NCBI RefSeq assembly: GCF_026151205.1
Contig: NC_087072.1
Span: forward strand, 4,512,084 to 4,576,083
From: Bolinopsis microptera
Lineage: Eukaryota > Ctenophora > Tentaculata > Lobata > Bolinopsidae
Direction: 5' to 3'
Length of the DNA stretch: 64,000 bases
Position 1 is the stretch's first letter, and every line of letters begins with the position of its first letter. The notes under the pieces are model-generated. The model saw nothing but the letters and a program-made list of their open reading frames with translations, was not told where the DNA came from and made no database searches. A program made the translations under genes and the position numbers. Shown one piece after another: positions 1 through 11,740 of this stretch.

Positions 1-2870
1 CAAATACATTTTTTCTTTTGTTCGTTTTGTGGGGAAAAAGGGGAGCCTCAAGAAAAAAGAAGATCAATAAAAAAAAGGGGAACAAAAATCCGGGGATTAC
101 CGTTTAAAAACCCATTCGGGCCAATACAAGGGTATAATCTATTTGGGTAAAAATCTATCTGAGTCCCATGTTTTTGGTACAAAAGATTTGGCACATTTTC
201 AATATCATCTCCCCAGTCTATATCATTCTCATTGGCAGGGGGTAAATTATATAAAATTATAATGTGGGAAATGCTATTAAACATCGCCCATATTAGGGGC
301 AGTTACTGATCGGGGCTACTTTAAAGATTACAATTAAAGGAAATTTTTTCAAAGCTAATTAACAAAAGGCTACTAGACGTTTTGGGAACGGTTTACATTG
401 GTTCCCCCCTTTACAGGGGTTTAAAACATGTGTTTAAAATGATTAAGTTTGGTTATTCCCATTTGGGGTTAACCCTAACACGAAAATTTAAAACCAAAAC
501 GTTAAACATTACACAAAAAAACCACACGGTACAGACTACAGACACTAATTTCTACTAAAATTCTGAAACCCCTTTAATTAACCACTACAAATTAAAACTA
601 CTACAACGATTAAACTACAACCGCAAAGAAAAACAAAAAAATTTGTGTGTAGGTAAAGCTTACTAAACAAAGCCAAAAACCCAAAACCAGAGAAAAAATT
701 TAGAACCACTGTCATGCGTCACAAAACAGTACAAAAATTTGATACGCGCAAAGTGGGGTGTGGAATAAAAGCTAGAATTAAAAATAAGCAGTATAGCACC
801 CTCGGGAAATTTATATAAACATTTCCTTCACGAGATGGGGGTGTCCTATTACGCTTCTTTCTGTTTTGTTTATAAGGGCCCCCCTTTTCCCATCATTTAC
901 CCCCCTTTGGGCATCACAGGGTATTTTGGGGTAATAGATACAGACTTTCACGTATAAAAAGTAAATTTTCTAGAATTTTTGTGGAAATGAACGTAGGGTA
1001 ACAGTAAAGGTACCCAAAAAATTTTCATAAACAAAGTAAAAAACGAAGGTAGATTTTTTCACAAATTAAAAGGTTTGGTGAAATCAAAAAAAGTTAAAAA
1101 AACTTACATCTAGTACAATATTTACTACCTAATACAATAGTTTTATTTTTAAATATTTAAAAGTAAAAAATTTTTCTTTTTAAAAAAGCTTTTTTTTTTT
1201 ATACATTCAAATACAATAATTTGTTTATACTTTTTAATTCAATAATCATAGCGTCACCCTTAATCAATAATATTCCCAATTACCCTAACATCATATTACT
1301 CCCAAAAACCAAATTTGATTTCCCACATATATCTAAAATAACCAGATTTTAAAAATTTTTTTTGGGATAAGATTTCACAACTTTTTCGTTTTTTTAATTT
1401 TTTAATAATACCATAATTTTTTTGATAAATTTTTCTTAAAACAAACTGAAACTTTTTTGATTAAAAAATTTTAGTAAACTGAAGTTTTTGGAACCCTTTT
1501 TAAACGAAATGAATAAATATGAACCTAAATTTTCCAAAATTTTTACAAAATCTAAAAAAAAATGAAGAGGGGAACAGTTTGGCAAAACATTTGCCATCCT
1601 ATGGCTTTTTTTTTATTCAATTTGGGAATTCTATTTTTGTTTTTTCTTTTTAAAAAGATCTGGTTTTTTTCGTATGCTAAAAAATCGAACAGCAAAAAAA
1701 TTTTTAGAATCCAAATTTTAAACTCTCCCCAAAAATTTGAAAAGGCCCCTTGTTACTTAAATTTTATGAAACATACGAACAGTTTTAAAAAAACTTGAAA
1801 ATAAAAACTTAAAACTTTCACAAAAACTTTAAAAAAGGGATTACCCCACCCAAAAAACTATTTTCTAAGTTTAATTACGTAAACAAAATTTATACAATTT
1901 TTTCGTATTTTAAAAATCAAAAAACCCTTTAAGTTAAATATCCAAAAAATTCCAAAGTTTCCAAAGTTTAATTATCCCAAAAAAATTTCTGGACCTCTGC
2001 ACAGCACCCTTTCCATTTGGGTAATTCTGCTCCCTTTCCTTGTCCCCCCATGTCGGATTTTTAGTGAGTCCCTTCCCCAAAGGCAGCTTTTCGACTTTCC
2101 CAAAAATTCCTAGTGCCTTGCAGCACCCAAATTTCCTGCACCCAAAAGCTGTTTTTCCTGCAGTTTTCTGCAGGGGCTTTCCACAAAATCCCCGGAATGT
2201 CAGCTTGCTTTCCCCAAAACGGGCTTATTCTTTTCAAAACCCCCCATAAATTTTCTCAGCACTGAATTTAAAATTTGGCCCTTCTGGGGCCCATGGACTC
2301 AAAAAATTTCACACCCCTGGAAGCACCAGCCCAAGGGGCCCCCTGGCAATGTGGCTTTATTAGTGTGGGGCAGAAATTCCCAAATTTAATAGGCCTCTAG
2401 CAGTGGGGCCCCCAGTAAGAGCATAGAAAACCAACTGAAAGCGGGTTTAAAAAGTAGGGGGTCTGTGTACTGTCAACATTTCCCACTGAGTTGCTCCCAC
2501 CTCGTGCTGCTGGAGATGACTTAAATTTAAACCTCACCCCACCGCACTACCCCCCCCCCAATAGCTACAGCTCCTTCCAAGGCTATATTGCGGGGACCAA
2601 ACCCAAACCTTGTATGCAAGGGTTGGTTAAGAGTCCGTGCGGGACTGGAAAAGTCAGTGCCATATTGGCAGCATAAAAACCCAGTCCCCCTAGGTACACT
2701 TAGCCTCGCCTCCGGAAGCAAAAGCTGTCCAAAGAGTGCAGCCTGTTGGTCCCCCAGACACCTGCAATAGGTTTTTTCCCCTTTTATCGCACCGGTGCCT
2801 GATGGGGCCCCCTATATCTCTGCACTGCCAGATCTTTTGGCAAAAATCTTTTTATTTACCACCGAAAACT
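1..2870. other. poor-quality sequence block 1
   Basis: The text is dominated by over-long runs of A, T, G and C (for example around 1140-1200, 1380-1480 and 2551-2561) and looks unlike the clean sequence right of 2870. The 3' two thirds of glycerol kinase can be traced through its right part, with many small indels. From 1 to about 1980 I recognise no gene. Short ORFs there have no family resemblance. Confidence 0.6.
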
Positions 2871-3506
2871 GACACTTTCTTTTTTATCCCAATCTAACGT
2901 CTCGAGGTTCATCAACATGGTCCTGGAAGCATTTGTTACGTCAGTCACATGAATTCCTTGTTCTCCTTCCTCCTGGTTCCTGGTGAGATTCCATATCAAC
3001 CAGGTGTCAACGGTACCAAACAGAACACCATCCTCAGAAACTCCAGGCACGTTATCCAGCAACCAACGTAGTTTTACAGCACTAAAGTAAGGTGAAATAG
3101 GGAGTCCAACTACTGACTTGAAGTGTGTAGCCGTCTTGCTGGGAGTAGCATCCACCAATTTATTCACCGTCTCATTGGTCCTGTTATCCAGCCACACAAT
3201 CGCATTGTACAATGGCTTCCCACTCTTAGCATCCCATACAATGGTCGTCTCCCTCTGGTTTGTAATACCTAACCCTGCTATCTTATCAAGAGGTACTCCC
3301 TTAGCACCAGCACTGGCAACAACTGTATCAATACATTCGTTAGAAGTCTCAAGGATTTGGTTGGGGAGTATTTCAACATAGCCCTCCTTGGGGAAGATGT
3401 TGGGGAGCACAACGTTGTGCTCTGCGATTATAACCCCAGTGTTGCAGTCAATTACGACAGCACGTGTGCTGGAGGTACCCTGATCAACTGAGAGAATGTA
3501 TGACAT
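1985..3506 (-). CDS. glycerol kinase (FGGY family), 5' part intact, 3' part frame-broken
   Basis: Glycerol kinase converts glycerol and ATP to sn-glycerol 3-phosphate. The first ~211 codons (3506 down to ~2870) are uninterrupted. They start MSYILSVDQGTSSTR, which holds the family's N-terminal phosphate-binding DQGTSSTR motif, followed by GITNQRET and IVWLDNRT. From ~2870 leftward the reading continues only with repeated frame changes, but family motifs remain in order: SGTGAIKG, GDQQAALFGQ (about 2724-2757), a GTG..LC segment, ALEGAVAIGGG..RW (about 2540-2583), SHIAR (about 2340), and a C-terminal EKGAVQRS (about 1990). The implied length of ~507 codons suits the family (roughly 500-550), so the gene looks intronless. 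The breaks start exactly where homopolymer-stretched, poor-quality sequence begins, so I infer base-call errors rather than a pseudogene. A decayed retrocopy remains possible. The left end is approximate. Confidence 0.8.
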
Positions 3507-4298
3507 CCTGTGGTATGTATTATATCATCATGGGTTGGTTATTCGAATATTTAACAGAAATGATTCGCATGCGAGTAAAATCAGATTTTAGCAATCAATA
3601 TGACGTGCAGACAATTATGCTAATTTTAAGATTTACATTTATTTATATGAATTTGACTCAAGTCATATATGCATTACATTAATGACTATTTAAAGTTAAG
3701 TTAAAATGATTAAAGTGGACAGCTCCACCTCGAAACGTTTGTCTCGAAAATTAAAACACTGAAGGTAACATGTTTCACAGAACAAGGAATGAGGACTGAG
3801 GAATTGTAAATCAAAAGCGTGATGACTTGAATTAGCTAGTAGGGACCGGTTGATAACTAGATTACAAAAATTCTCCTTTAAACCGGAAATTGGTTCCATT
3901 CACTGCTCAGTGCTCTCAGTATTGTTATCTTTACAGGACAGTGCCAAAAGTTTGAACTTTTGGTATTTTATCAAAGAATAAAACATCAAAACATCCGACT
4001 TTTAAGGTTTCTGAGATTTATTCGTATTACATTACTAAGTTTTATAATCTTCCCTCTTCCACGATCAATATTTTATCGGCATTAAAAATACTACGTAAAA
4101 TCACGACGATAATTGTGAACAACTAAATTTGTGGGTAAACGTGAGTAGCAAATCAAGACATAATTTCAATTAATCGTTTTAGGTCACTTTTTCAAGATTT
4201 CGCCAAGTTTCGCCAAGTTTCGCCAAGACATTATTATAGACACAAACCTTGATAACAGTTTATTCAGAAAACTTATGGGCCGGCACAGAGTTTTTTAA
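3507..4298. other. upstream flank of glycerol kinase, no gene seen
   Basis: This would contain the glycerol kinase promoter and 5' UTR. I see only AT-rich sequence and a small 10-bp tandem repeat (CGCCAAGTTT, about 2.7 copies, near 4198-4226). Confidence 0.4.
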
Positions 4299-4698
4299 TT
4301 AAGGGGGCCGGGGGGGTCTTCATCAATTTTTTAAAGATTTTTCCAGGTCCAAGATTTTCAAAATAGAATAAACAATTTTCTAAGGCCTATCTCAAAATTC
4401 GGCTCGTTTGATCTCTTTTAAATGATCCCTAGAACATATCCTGAAAGTTTCAGGGTGATTGCTTTAAAAATGTAGGAGAAGATAGATTTTTAGACTCGAT
4501 TTTCAGGGCACGCAATTGAAAATCGCTCGCGCAATACAATTACACATAAGCGCTGACCTTTGACCGGCGAAAATTTCGGCTAGGAACAATATTTTTCCAT
4601 GGGACCAAAAGCAGCTGATAGATATTACTCACCTCTAACAGAAACAACTATAAAATCAATTTCGAGAGAATTTTTATGAAGACCCCCGGCCCCCTTAA
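4299..4698. mobile_element. MITE with GC-rich terminal inverted repeats and TTAA target duplication
   Basis: Left terminus 4303-4323 begins GGGGGCCGG and ends GTCTTCAT. Right terminus 4676-4694 is its reverse complement, beginning ATGAAGAC and ending GGCCCCC, differing only by two G in the homopolymer. Each end is flanked by TTAA (4299-4302 and 4695-4698). The 392-bp interior has no ORF. TTAA duplications are typical of piggyBac-type transposition, so this is probably a non-autonomous derivative; the superfamily assignment is inference. Confidence 0.8.
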
Positions 4699-4920
4699 CT
4701 CTCACCAAAATTGTGTCCATTTAATTATTCGATTGTACACAGCTACACAGTAGAATTCTAGCCCACCCCAATCAGTAAATCAAACGATTACAACCGTGCA
4801 CCAATTTGAGAGGAGGCATATCGTGTAATCAGTACATTAAAATACGATATAGCCACACTCCAAAATAAACATAATTATGTCAACTGAAATTAAACGAATT
4901 CGATTCAAGTCTTGAATTTC

Positions 4921-4950
4921 AATATGGTCCTATCAAAATAGGACCATATT
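4921..4950. repeat. perfect 13-bp inverted repeat, 4-nt loop
   Basis: AATATGGTCCTAT at 4921-4933 is matched exactly by its reverse complement at 4938-4950 across the loop CAAA. It has no poly(T) tract and no adjacent gene, so a terminator role is not supported. Confidence 0.85.
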
Positions 4951-5879
4951 AGATTTCCTACTGTAGAGGCCGGTGCTATCGGGATCTTGAGAACTACTCT
5001 AGAGGCAAATCTATTTGATGTTTGAAGTAATACACGAGTTAGGTTGGTGACTCGAAAGTTTTAAGTCAGGAAAATTGTATTAAAGGCGCTTTTACAGAAT
5101 CAAATTTGCATATGAGAACTTTCTACAAAGAACTAATTAGAGGTGAATTGAACCATAAAATTTTGAGACCACGGACCGGCTGTGAGGGGTGAATGAAGTG
5201 TCACGTGATTAATTGTGCGTATGATCTATGATTGGTTGTTGTTACTTGTTAGGCTAATGTTAGGATGGTGATAGGTGAAGGTTGCTACTTTGAAGGTCTA
5301 GTGGAAAGGAAATTGTGAGCGAGGTGCTATGAAACTGGTGTGAAATTGAGGTCAGGAAATGTGTATAATGCTGGGTGAAAGTGTTTAGCTGTAGCCATCC
5401 GGGGATAAGAAATTATATCATTTTATGTATTAATCAGAACACCATCTATAAAATTATATTAAGATTAAATAGGTAGTTATCATTTTCTACACTTCTCCCC
5501 TACATAACACATGACACATTTCATCAAGAATCAAGATACCTGACCTTAATCTTACGAATCAACAGAAACATTCTACGTCATTTTACATCACATTACACAT
5601 ACCAATTCTTTACCATTACACTTGTAACCTCTCCCAGTACTGTGTTCATTACAGCTCGTTCACTGTGCAAGCAATCATATTCTCGACCTGTGTCAAATAT
5701 TGGGTGTTATTTTTAGCTTTTTTTAAAGCTTTTTTTTAAAGCTTTTTATTCATGGATGAATAAAATAACGTTGTAGTTTTAGTAACGTTGTAGTTTGTGT
5801 TATAATGGTACATTTGTACTTAAAAATAACAGTAAATAATAAAAGTAATGAAAATAATAAAAGTAATAAAATTTAGCAA
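4951..5879. other. intergenic, no gene seen
   Basis: AT-rich sequence with a short AGCTTTTTTTAA direct repeat near 5717-5748. There is no coding signal on either strand. Confidence 0.4.
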
Positions 5880-7740
5880 AGCATTTGATAGTGTTTTTTT
5901 TGAAAAGGGCCCGTTTTCAAACTCAGCAAATACCAAAAAAAAAGGAAAAATTTGGGAGAATAATCAATAACTACCCGTTTTCCCCCCAAATTAAAAGGCG
6001 AGGTTAACAAAAATCTCGATTTTCCCAAAGCCATGTTTTGGTTTGGGTTTGGGGTTTCCCCAAACTCTGGGCCTTGCACCCCGCTATTTATCCTCTACTT
6101 TTCCGGGTAAAGTTATGCAAGGACCACTTCCACTGGAATGGGAGCTCTAACTCAAGCCTCTTCAAATATCTGAAGATGGAAAACGTAGCAGTCTCTCCAA
6201 ATAGATCCAAAATGTGCTCATCGGAAATTTTGCGTTGGGGGTGCAAGTAAACCCTTATGTCTGGTGCAGTAAGTGGAAAAAATTATCCCAAAAACCCTTT
6301 TCCCACAAAAAAAAAGACCGAGTGTATTTAAAGATCACACCAACATCCCATCTGCCCTTTAATTTTCACAGCCTTTTGGGCCACTCATTATCGGGGGAAT
6401 AAACCCCTTAAAATATACCGTCAAAACAAAATGTTTTTTGGGCCCGAGGGAAAACGACAAACTTAAATTTCAAGAGTCACGCAAAATTGAAACTCAAAAA
6501 TGCTGGGTTTTCCTGGGACGGGGTCCTCAAAACTCCACCCCCACAGGGGGCCCGAATGCAAGCTCACTCAAATTTTCTCTTCCCCAAAAAATAGTACTCA
6601 CAAAAATTCTATATGCTGCTCCAAAAATGGCTAAAAGAACCAGAAAATTTTAAAAACTTTTATTTCCAAAAAACCCTTGAAAAAAAGTGGGTCCACTCAC
6701 CATTCCCCCCCAAAAATTTGACATCTGTTGGCTTGGAAATTTTTCCCCCTTTAGATATCCTACAAGTTTGGGCACATTAAAAATTTATAATTAAAAGGCC
6801 CTTACAAGTGACCCCTTTATGCAAAGGGGTTCATCTTCGCTAGAGGAGGCAAAAAAACCCCCCGATATCAGCAAACCCTAGATGAGATACGTAAGTTTCC
6901 TTACGTGGACAATCAAGGGGGGCCAAAAGCTCAACAGAAGCGGGAAAAGACCTTCTGCCCAGTGTCCACAAACCCGGGGTTGTCGGGTATTCAAAAGGGC
7001 AAATAACCCCTTTTATGGACTTCACTTGGGAAAACATCTCCTACTGAACCCTAGAATAAATCCGGGGGAGATACTGGAAACAAACGAGGGAGGGGCAAAA
7101 AATTGTTTCCACGCTATTCAAGCCGGAGGGACAGACACTAAAGTAATTTCTCTTGCCCCCGGGCCCTGACCTCACCTTTTGGGATTCAAGGGAAGGGGTT
7201 TTTAAAAAACTGCGACCCTCAGTGTCCGAAATTTTCAGATGTTGGGCAACATTTTCCATCGAATCTTTCCTGTCCCCTGTAAACCCCTGTTCCAATTTGA
7301 GAAACCTTAAAAGCCTCCCCCGTGAACCCAACCCTGATGGTCCCCTTAAGAGTGTTTGTGATGAAGCATCACTGCCTTCCGATCTCAAACACAGATCGCC
7401 ATCGGTGAACATAAAAGAATTGGGTACTTTTTAAGGGGCTTTCCCTTTACCCTTCCCCCTTCCCCCCTTTATTCCTAAAATTCCTTATGACAAACACTTC
7501 CCCCCTTTTCCCCCCTACTATTCCCCCTACTACTCCCTTTTTTGCCCCCTTCTGGACTAAATTTTTCTTTGTTTAGTTTTAGAATTCCAAAAAACCCCCT
7601 TTCCCAAATTCGAGTACTCTCAACCCACTTAGTCCACATGCCTTGCAAACTTACAGCAGGGTATTTGTAATGGTCTAAGTCCCTAATACACGCCAAAGAT
7701 GGTTCCTCTATACTCAACCGTAGGAGAAGAGAATTAGGTG
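5880..7740. other. poor-quality sequence block 2, unresolved ORFs
   Basis: This block has the same stretched-homopolymer look as 1-2870. Several overlapping medium ORFs lie on both strands (for example 7041-7412 minus, 6882-7169 plus, 7153-7434 plus, 7475-7717 minus). Its GC content is higher than its surroundings, as in the damaged glycerol kinase, so a real coding region may be hidden. I could not match any reading to a known family. Confidence 0.45.
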
Positions 7741-7924
7741 ACTGTATTTTGTTCTAATGTTGATATTAATTAGTATGTTCTAGTTGTTACTCCTTTTGTT
7801 TTAACGTTTTTATGGTACTCTCCTTAAATTATTTTAATGCAGTCACTCAGATTTTAAATCAGGACACTTCAACAAAGACACATACTCTGCCCACAATAAG
7901 GGGTCATAATTTTTAAATTATGTA

Positions 7925-8190
7925 ACAGTATAGTATAGTGGTGTAGTGGTAACACGATCGCCTCCCAAGCAGAAGACCCGGGTTCAAATCCGGTCGGATG
8001 CAAGTAGGCCAGTTACCAAGCTGTGATTTGGTACAGCTTCGGCTGGTGATACACACTCTCTGGCTCGTAGGACTAACCCCCCTACAGCTGGTATAGTGCC
8101 TCGGCACAGAGTGGCTTAGGGTTACTGAAAAGGAGATAAGCACCTCAGGCCATCCCAACGTTCAGGAGAGACCTGCCCTTGTATTCTTTT
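7925..8190 (+). mobile_element. tRNA-derived SINE
   Basis: The head contains a pol III A-box-like TGGTGTAGTGG (7939-7949) and, 31 bp downstream, a perfect B box GGTTCAAATCC (7981-7991), preceded by a Gly-like anticodon arm GCCTCCCAAGC. The T-arm has two mismatches and the acceptor ends do not pair, so this is not a functional tRNA gene. A ~170-bp non-tRNA body follows. Ends are approximate. Confidence 0.7.
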
Positions 8191-8231
8191 GTTGTATAGA
8201 ATTATTATAAAGGGTCTCAATAAGAGGTCTC

Positions 8232-8307
8232 GACTGCCTAGGCGTCAAACCTTGGCAGTCGGTAGTTTTCCTCTGGCCCGGGATCAGCTGACCCTAGGGA
8301 CCAGAGG
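8232..8307 (+). repeat. two consecutive hairpins
   Basis: Hairpin 1 pairs GACTGCC (8232-8238) with GGCAGTC (8254-8260), plus an inner AGG/CCT. Hairpin 2 pairs CCTCTGG (8270-8276) with CCAGAGG (8301-8307). They follow the SINE body directly and may belong to it or to another transcript. Confidence 0.5.
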
Positions 8308-8592
8308 GTAAAGGTGTAGAGACTATGTGTATCTACAAATCTTTCGAGGTTGTTTTTACAAGAGACACGGCTTGCTACGCAAGGGAAGAAAACCGGGAGA
8401 AACAATCACAAATTATACAAATAAATATTATAAAACCTAGTAAAAAGAAATTAAAACAATCCTACACTACTACAAATGTTTATTACATACTACAATGTAA
8501 TACACGATAAATAAATGCTGTATTATCAAGAAACAGGGCTTGCAGGGCAAGGGACGGAACACAGGGACTGGCTACAGAGTGTATAAAACAGT

Positions 8593-8626
8593 GATTCAGC
8601 AAGTACCCATTGGGTATTGCTGAATC
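8593..8626. repeat. near-perfect palindrome
   Basis: GATTCAGCAA (8593-8602) pairs with TTGCTGAATC (8617-8626). The centre TACCCA-T-TGGGTA is also palindromic, giving 16 paired positions with one bulged G. Confidence 0.75.
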
Positions 8627-8921
8627 TGACCTTGATAAAGTCCAATGCGTGACGAAAATTTGGTTTTACAGTTTACTTAGTTCCTTGTTTCACTTTGTTC
8701 GCAGTTTTATTTCGGGAGACGTGAAGTCTAAAATGAAAGCTAAATTCGTATGAATCTGACCCACAAAATACCAAAATCAATACAAGAATATACAATATTT
8801 AAACAAACATTATTTATTATTATTATTATTAAAAGTAATGATATATTTGTATGTTGGTATAATGATAAGGTCAAATCATAATAATAAGGTCGGATTATAA
8901 TGAAATAAATTAAATTTTATA

Positions 8922-9535
8922 GAGATGACCAAGTTATGATTTCACTTTGGATGGCACAAGACACGATTGAGGCACTAACAATTAGATTACCCCAAAGAAA
9001 GCTTTAATTAACGGAAAATTATCAGAAAAGACATTTTGGAAGTTGGAACAGTTTTTAATAAAAGCTTCTCTGCCAATTCTTTGACCCAAATTTCACAGTT
9101 TGGACTGAATTTCTTACCAGTAACCGACAGTGAAGTCAGTGTCGTTGACACAAGTCACCATCGAGGTACTGGAAGCTGAATATTTAGAGAAAACTTCGAT
9201 GAAAGGAAAATTATAAAAATGTACTACCAGTTACAGTAGGACATTTTCAGATTTCAGCTTTTCGTAGCCCACATTTCACTGTTTTGACTCAGTTTTTCTT
9301 GGATGACCAAGTTATGAGTTCAAGTTATATATATATGGATGGTACAAGACACGATTGAGGCACTAAAAGTTAGATTACCCCAAAGAAAGCTTTAATAAAC
9401 GGGAATCATCAGAATAGAAGGAGACATTTGGAAGATTATTTAATAAAAGCTTCTCTGCAGTTTCCTTGACCCAAATTCCACAGTTTGGACTGAATCTTTG
9501 ACATAAGTCGCCATCGAGGTACTGAAAGCTGAATT
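8922..9535. repeat. imperfect tandem duplication (~260 and ~235 bp units)
   Basis: Unit 1 runs about 8922-9181 and unit 2 about 9302-9535. Both start GATGACCAAGTTATGA, share ACACGATTGAGGCACTAA, AGATTACCCCAAAGAAAGC and CAGTTTGGACTGAAT, and end GGTACTG.AAGCTGAAT. Unit 1 carries about 31 extra bases near 9113-9143. Confidence 0.75.
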
Positions 9536-9594
9536 GTACTTTGAATTGCTCGCAATCCAGTTCATATCCAGTTTTTTCATTACAGGTCATATCA
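9375..9594 (-). other. possible unidentified exon, four cysteines
   Basis: A plausible acceptor (TTGATTGCAG) precedes an open frame from 9594 to 9375. It encodes DMTC...ELDC, then FQYLDGDLC, then FSPNCGIWVKETAEKLL. I do not recognise the family. The half inside the tandem duplication is interrupted by a stop in the sister unit, which favours a relic. No other exon of the gene was found. Confidence 0.25.
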
Positions 9595-9620
9595 CTGCAA
9601 TCAACAAAAATATGACACAA

Positions 9621-11740
9621 CGTGTAAATAACTTTGGAATTCTAACAGTGAGGAATATAAATTGATTTGGAAATACAATACTACTCCATACACGAAGAAA
9701 GTAATCTAACAATAAAGTTAAAGAAAGTGAAACCAAAAGATTAAAGACATCTACTCAGAAAACCTTTCAGAGAAATAATCGGATTTCGTTTGAGCGCTCG
9801 ATTATCAATATGCGCGGCGCGATAATTTTAATTTAGTTGTTAATGAACAGTGATTAATGTGGGGTATAAGTTTGATCTCTAAAAAACATTTAAATTAATA
9901 GAAATAACTTTAATATTTGTATACATATTATATATTTTAAAATTTGAAGTTAAATAAATGTCAATTAGACATTTAAAAATACATTATTGATTTACCTAAC
10001 CATGTGCTTTCGCGCCACTGCGGGCGCGCTTGTTTCGCAAGTGAGGCGGGCGCGCGCTACTGCAAGCGCAAGGGCTCTGAATAGAGCAACATTATTGATT
10101 ATGTGCAAAAAATAACTGAATTCAATATAATAATAATGCAATTCTTTTGCTTTTTTGTTCGATCGGCGTTGACACACGCTGTAACCTTATTTGATCGCGG
10201 CCGGCCGGCCGGTGTGCACGATCTGTGTGCACGAAAGGTATACAAGTGTTATAGCTTGATTCACGATGTCAATCCTTCGCATCTCGCTGCACTGATCTGC
10301 GAGAAGCATTATTGGATGCGCGGCGCGGCCCAGTAGTGCGTCGCGCTACAAAAGTGTAGCAAGATTGGTGAAATAAAACGCAACACTGGCCCTGCCGAGC
10401 TGCAAAGGATTGACATCGTTCGCGTCAATTAAAATGAACAACCCTATGTCATGGGGATGATTTGGAATCAGCATCCGAAAATAAATAGATTTTAATTGGT
10501 TTCAATTGTCATGTCAAGGCCGGCCCTTCCAGAAAAATTTCGAAGATCGAGCGTAAAATGATTTAGCACGTTCGTACTTAAATGTAAACAAAGAATATTA
10601 AATATTTTATTTTGCTTCAGTAACATAATAGCCCGGGGTCGACAATTAAACTAATATGTAGTGGGTGTATTTTGTGATTTGATTTGTTTGTTATATTTTT
10701 GATTTATTGCTGATGATAATAAACATGTTTTTATATTGTAAAGTCCAGAAGTGAACATTTTCGCTGGGCGGCGCGCATTCCGATAAAATCTGGCAAAATC
10801 TAGCGCTATGGTGAAATTTCGCGTCTTGATTAGTTGAAATATCCCGGATGAAAAGTGATAGTGTAGTTAAAATAGGTTAAAATAGGTACAACAGTGATTT
10901 CTCTCCGTGGAGACAGAGGTGCGGGAAAAAACATTGTTGATATAAACAGTCTAGATCTTAACTTGGAGCCACAATACAAGGCCAAGGGTAATTTTTGATT
11001 GTTTAGGAAACTTTTTTAATTCTTAAAGGGTAGATTTTATATAGGGTCACTACTATATTATGTGTATATTGTTTGAATAATTTTATAATATAAAATAGGT
11101 TTTGTTTTATTAATATTTATTTTGTTAATTAATAGCAGATTTAAATATAATTTACAGTCAGTGCATTGATTGTCATTTGGCTACTTTTACTCTAAAAGTT
11201 CTTTATAAAAATGTTCCTCAGTTTTTACTCAGATTTTTACTTTTATATAGGGTTACTGTGATATCATCTATATTAAAGTCACTATTGTGACGGTACATTA
11301 GAACTAAACAGAAATAAAGTGTAAAGGGCCTGAACGGAACCCCTCGGTTTCAGTTCCTTGTTTAACACTGCCGTACAGCAAGGACATCCACCGGGTTCTC
11401 CAAGGATGGGCACATAGCTCACTCCACACTATGCTCTGTCAAATGTTGCTTATATACCAAGGATCTACAGGAAATATTTCCTTGTAAGTTTAGAGGGCGA
11501 TCTGTGGACAGACAAATACCTCATTCCCAACTATAGGAACTAGAATTCCTATAATATCTCAACGAGCTACACCAAGCATAGTTTTAGATGAGATATATTG
11601 TTTCACATATTACGTAATCAGCCGAGGGGGGACAGGGGTTTCCACATGATTACACTATTGTGATTTTGACACAATAGCTGTGTGTAAAACAGATTACGGA
11701 GGGTGGGGGGGTAAAAATTATTCAAAAAGTGGTTACGTAC
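9621..11740. other. intergenic with GC-rich islands, no gene seen
   Basis: AT-rich DNA interrupted by CpG-dense patches (about 9790-9830, 10009-10070, 10195-10225, 10315-10355), several with the core GCGCGGCGC. Short ORFs spanning these patches look like by-products of composition. Confidence 0.4.

Noticed and set aside
7931-8002. tRNA-Gly gene
   Set aside because: A and B boxes and an anticodon-like arm are present, but the T-arm has mismatches, the acceptor stem does not pair, and a SINE body follows.
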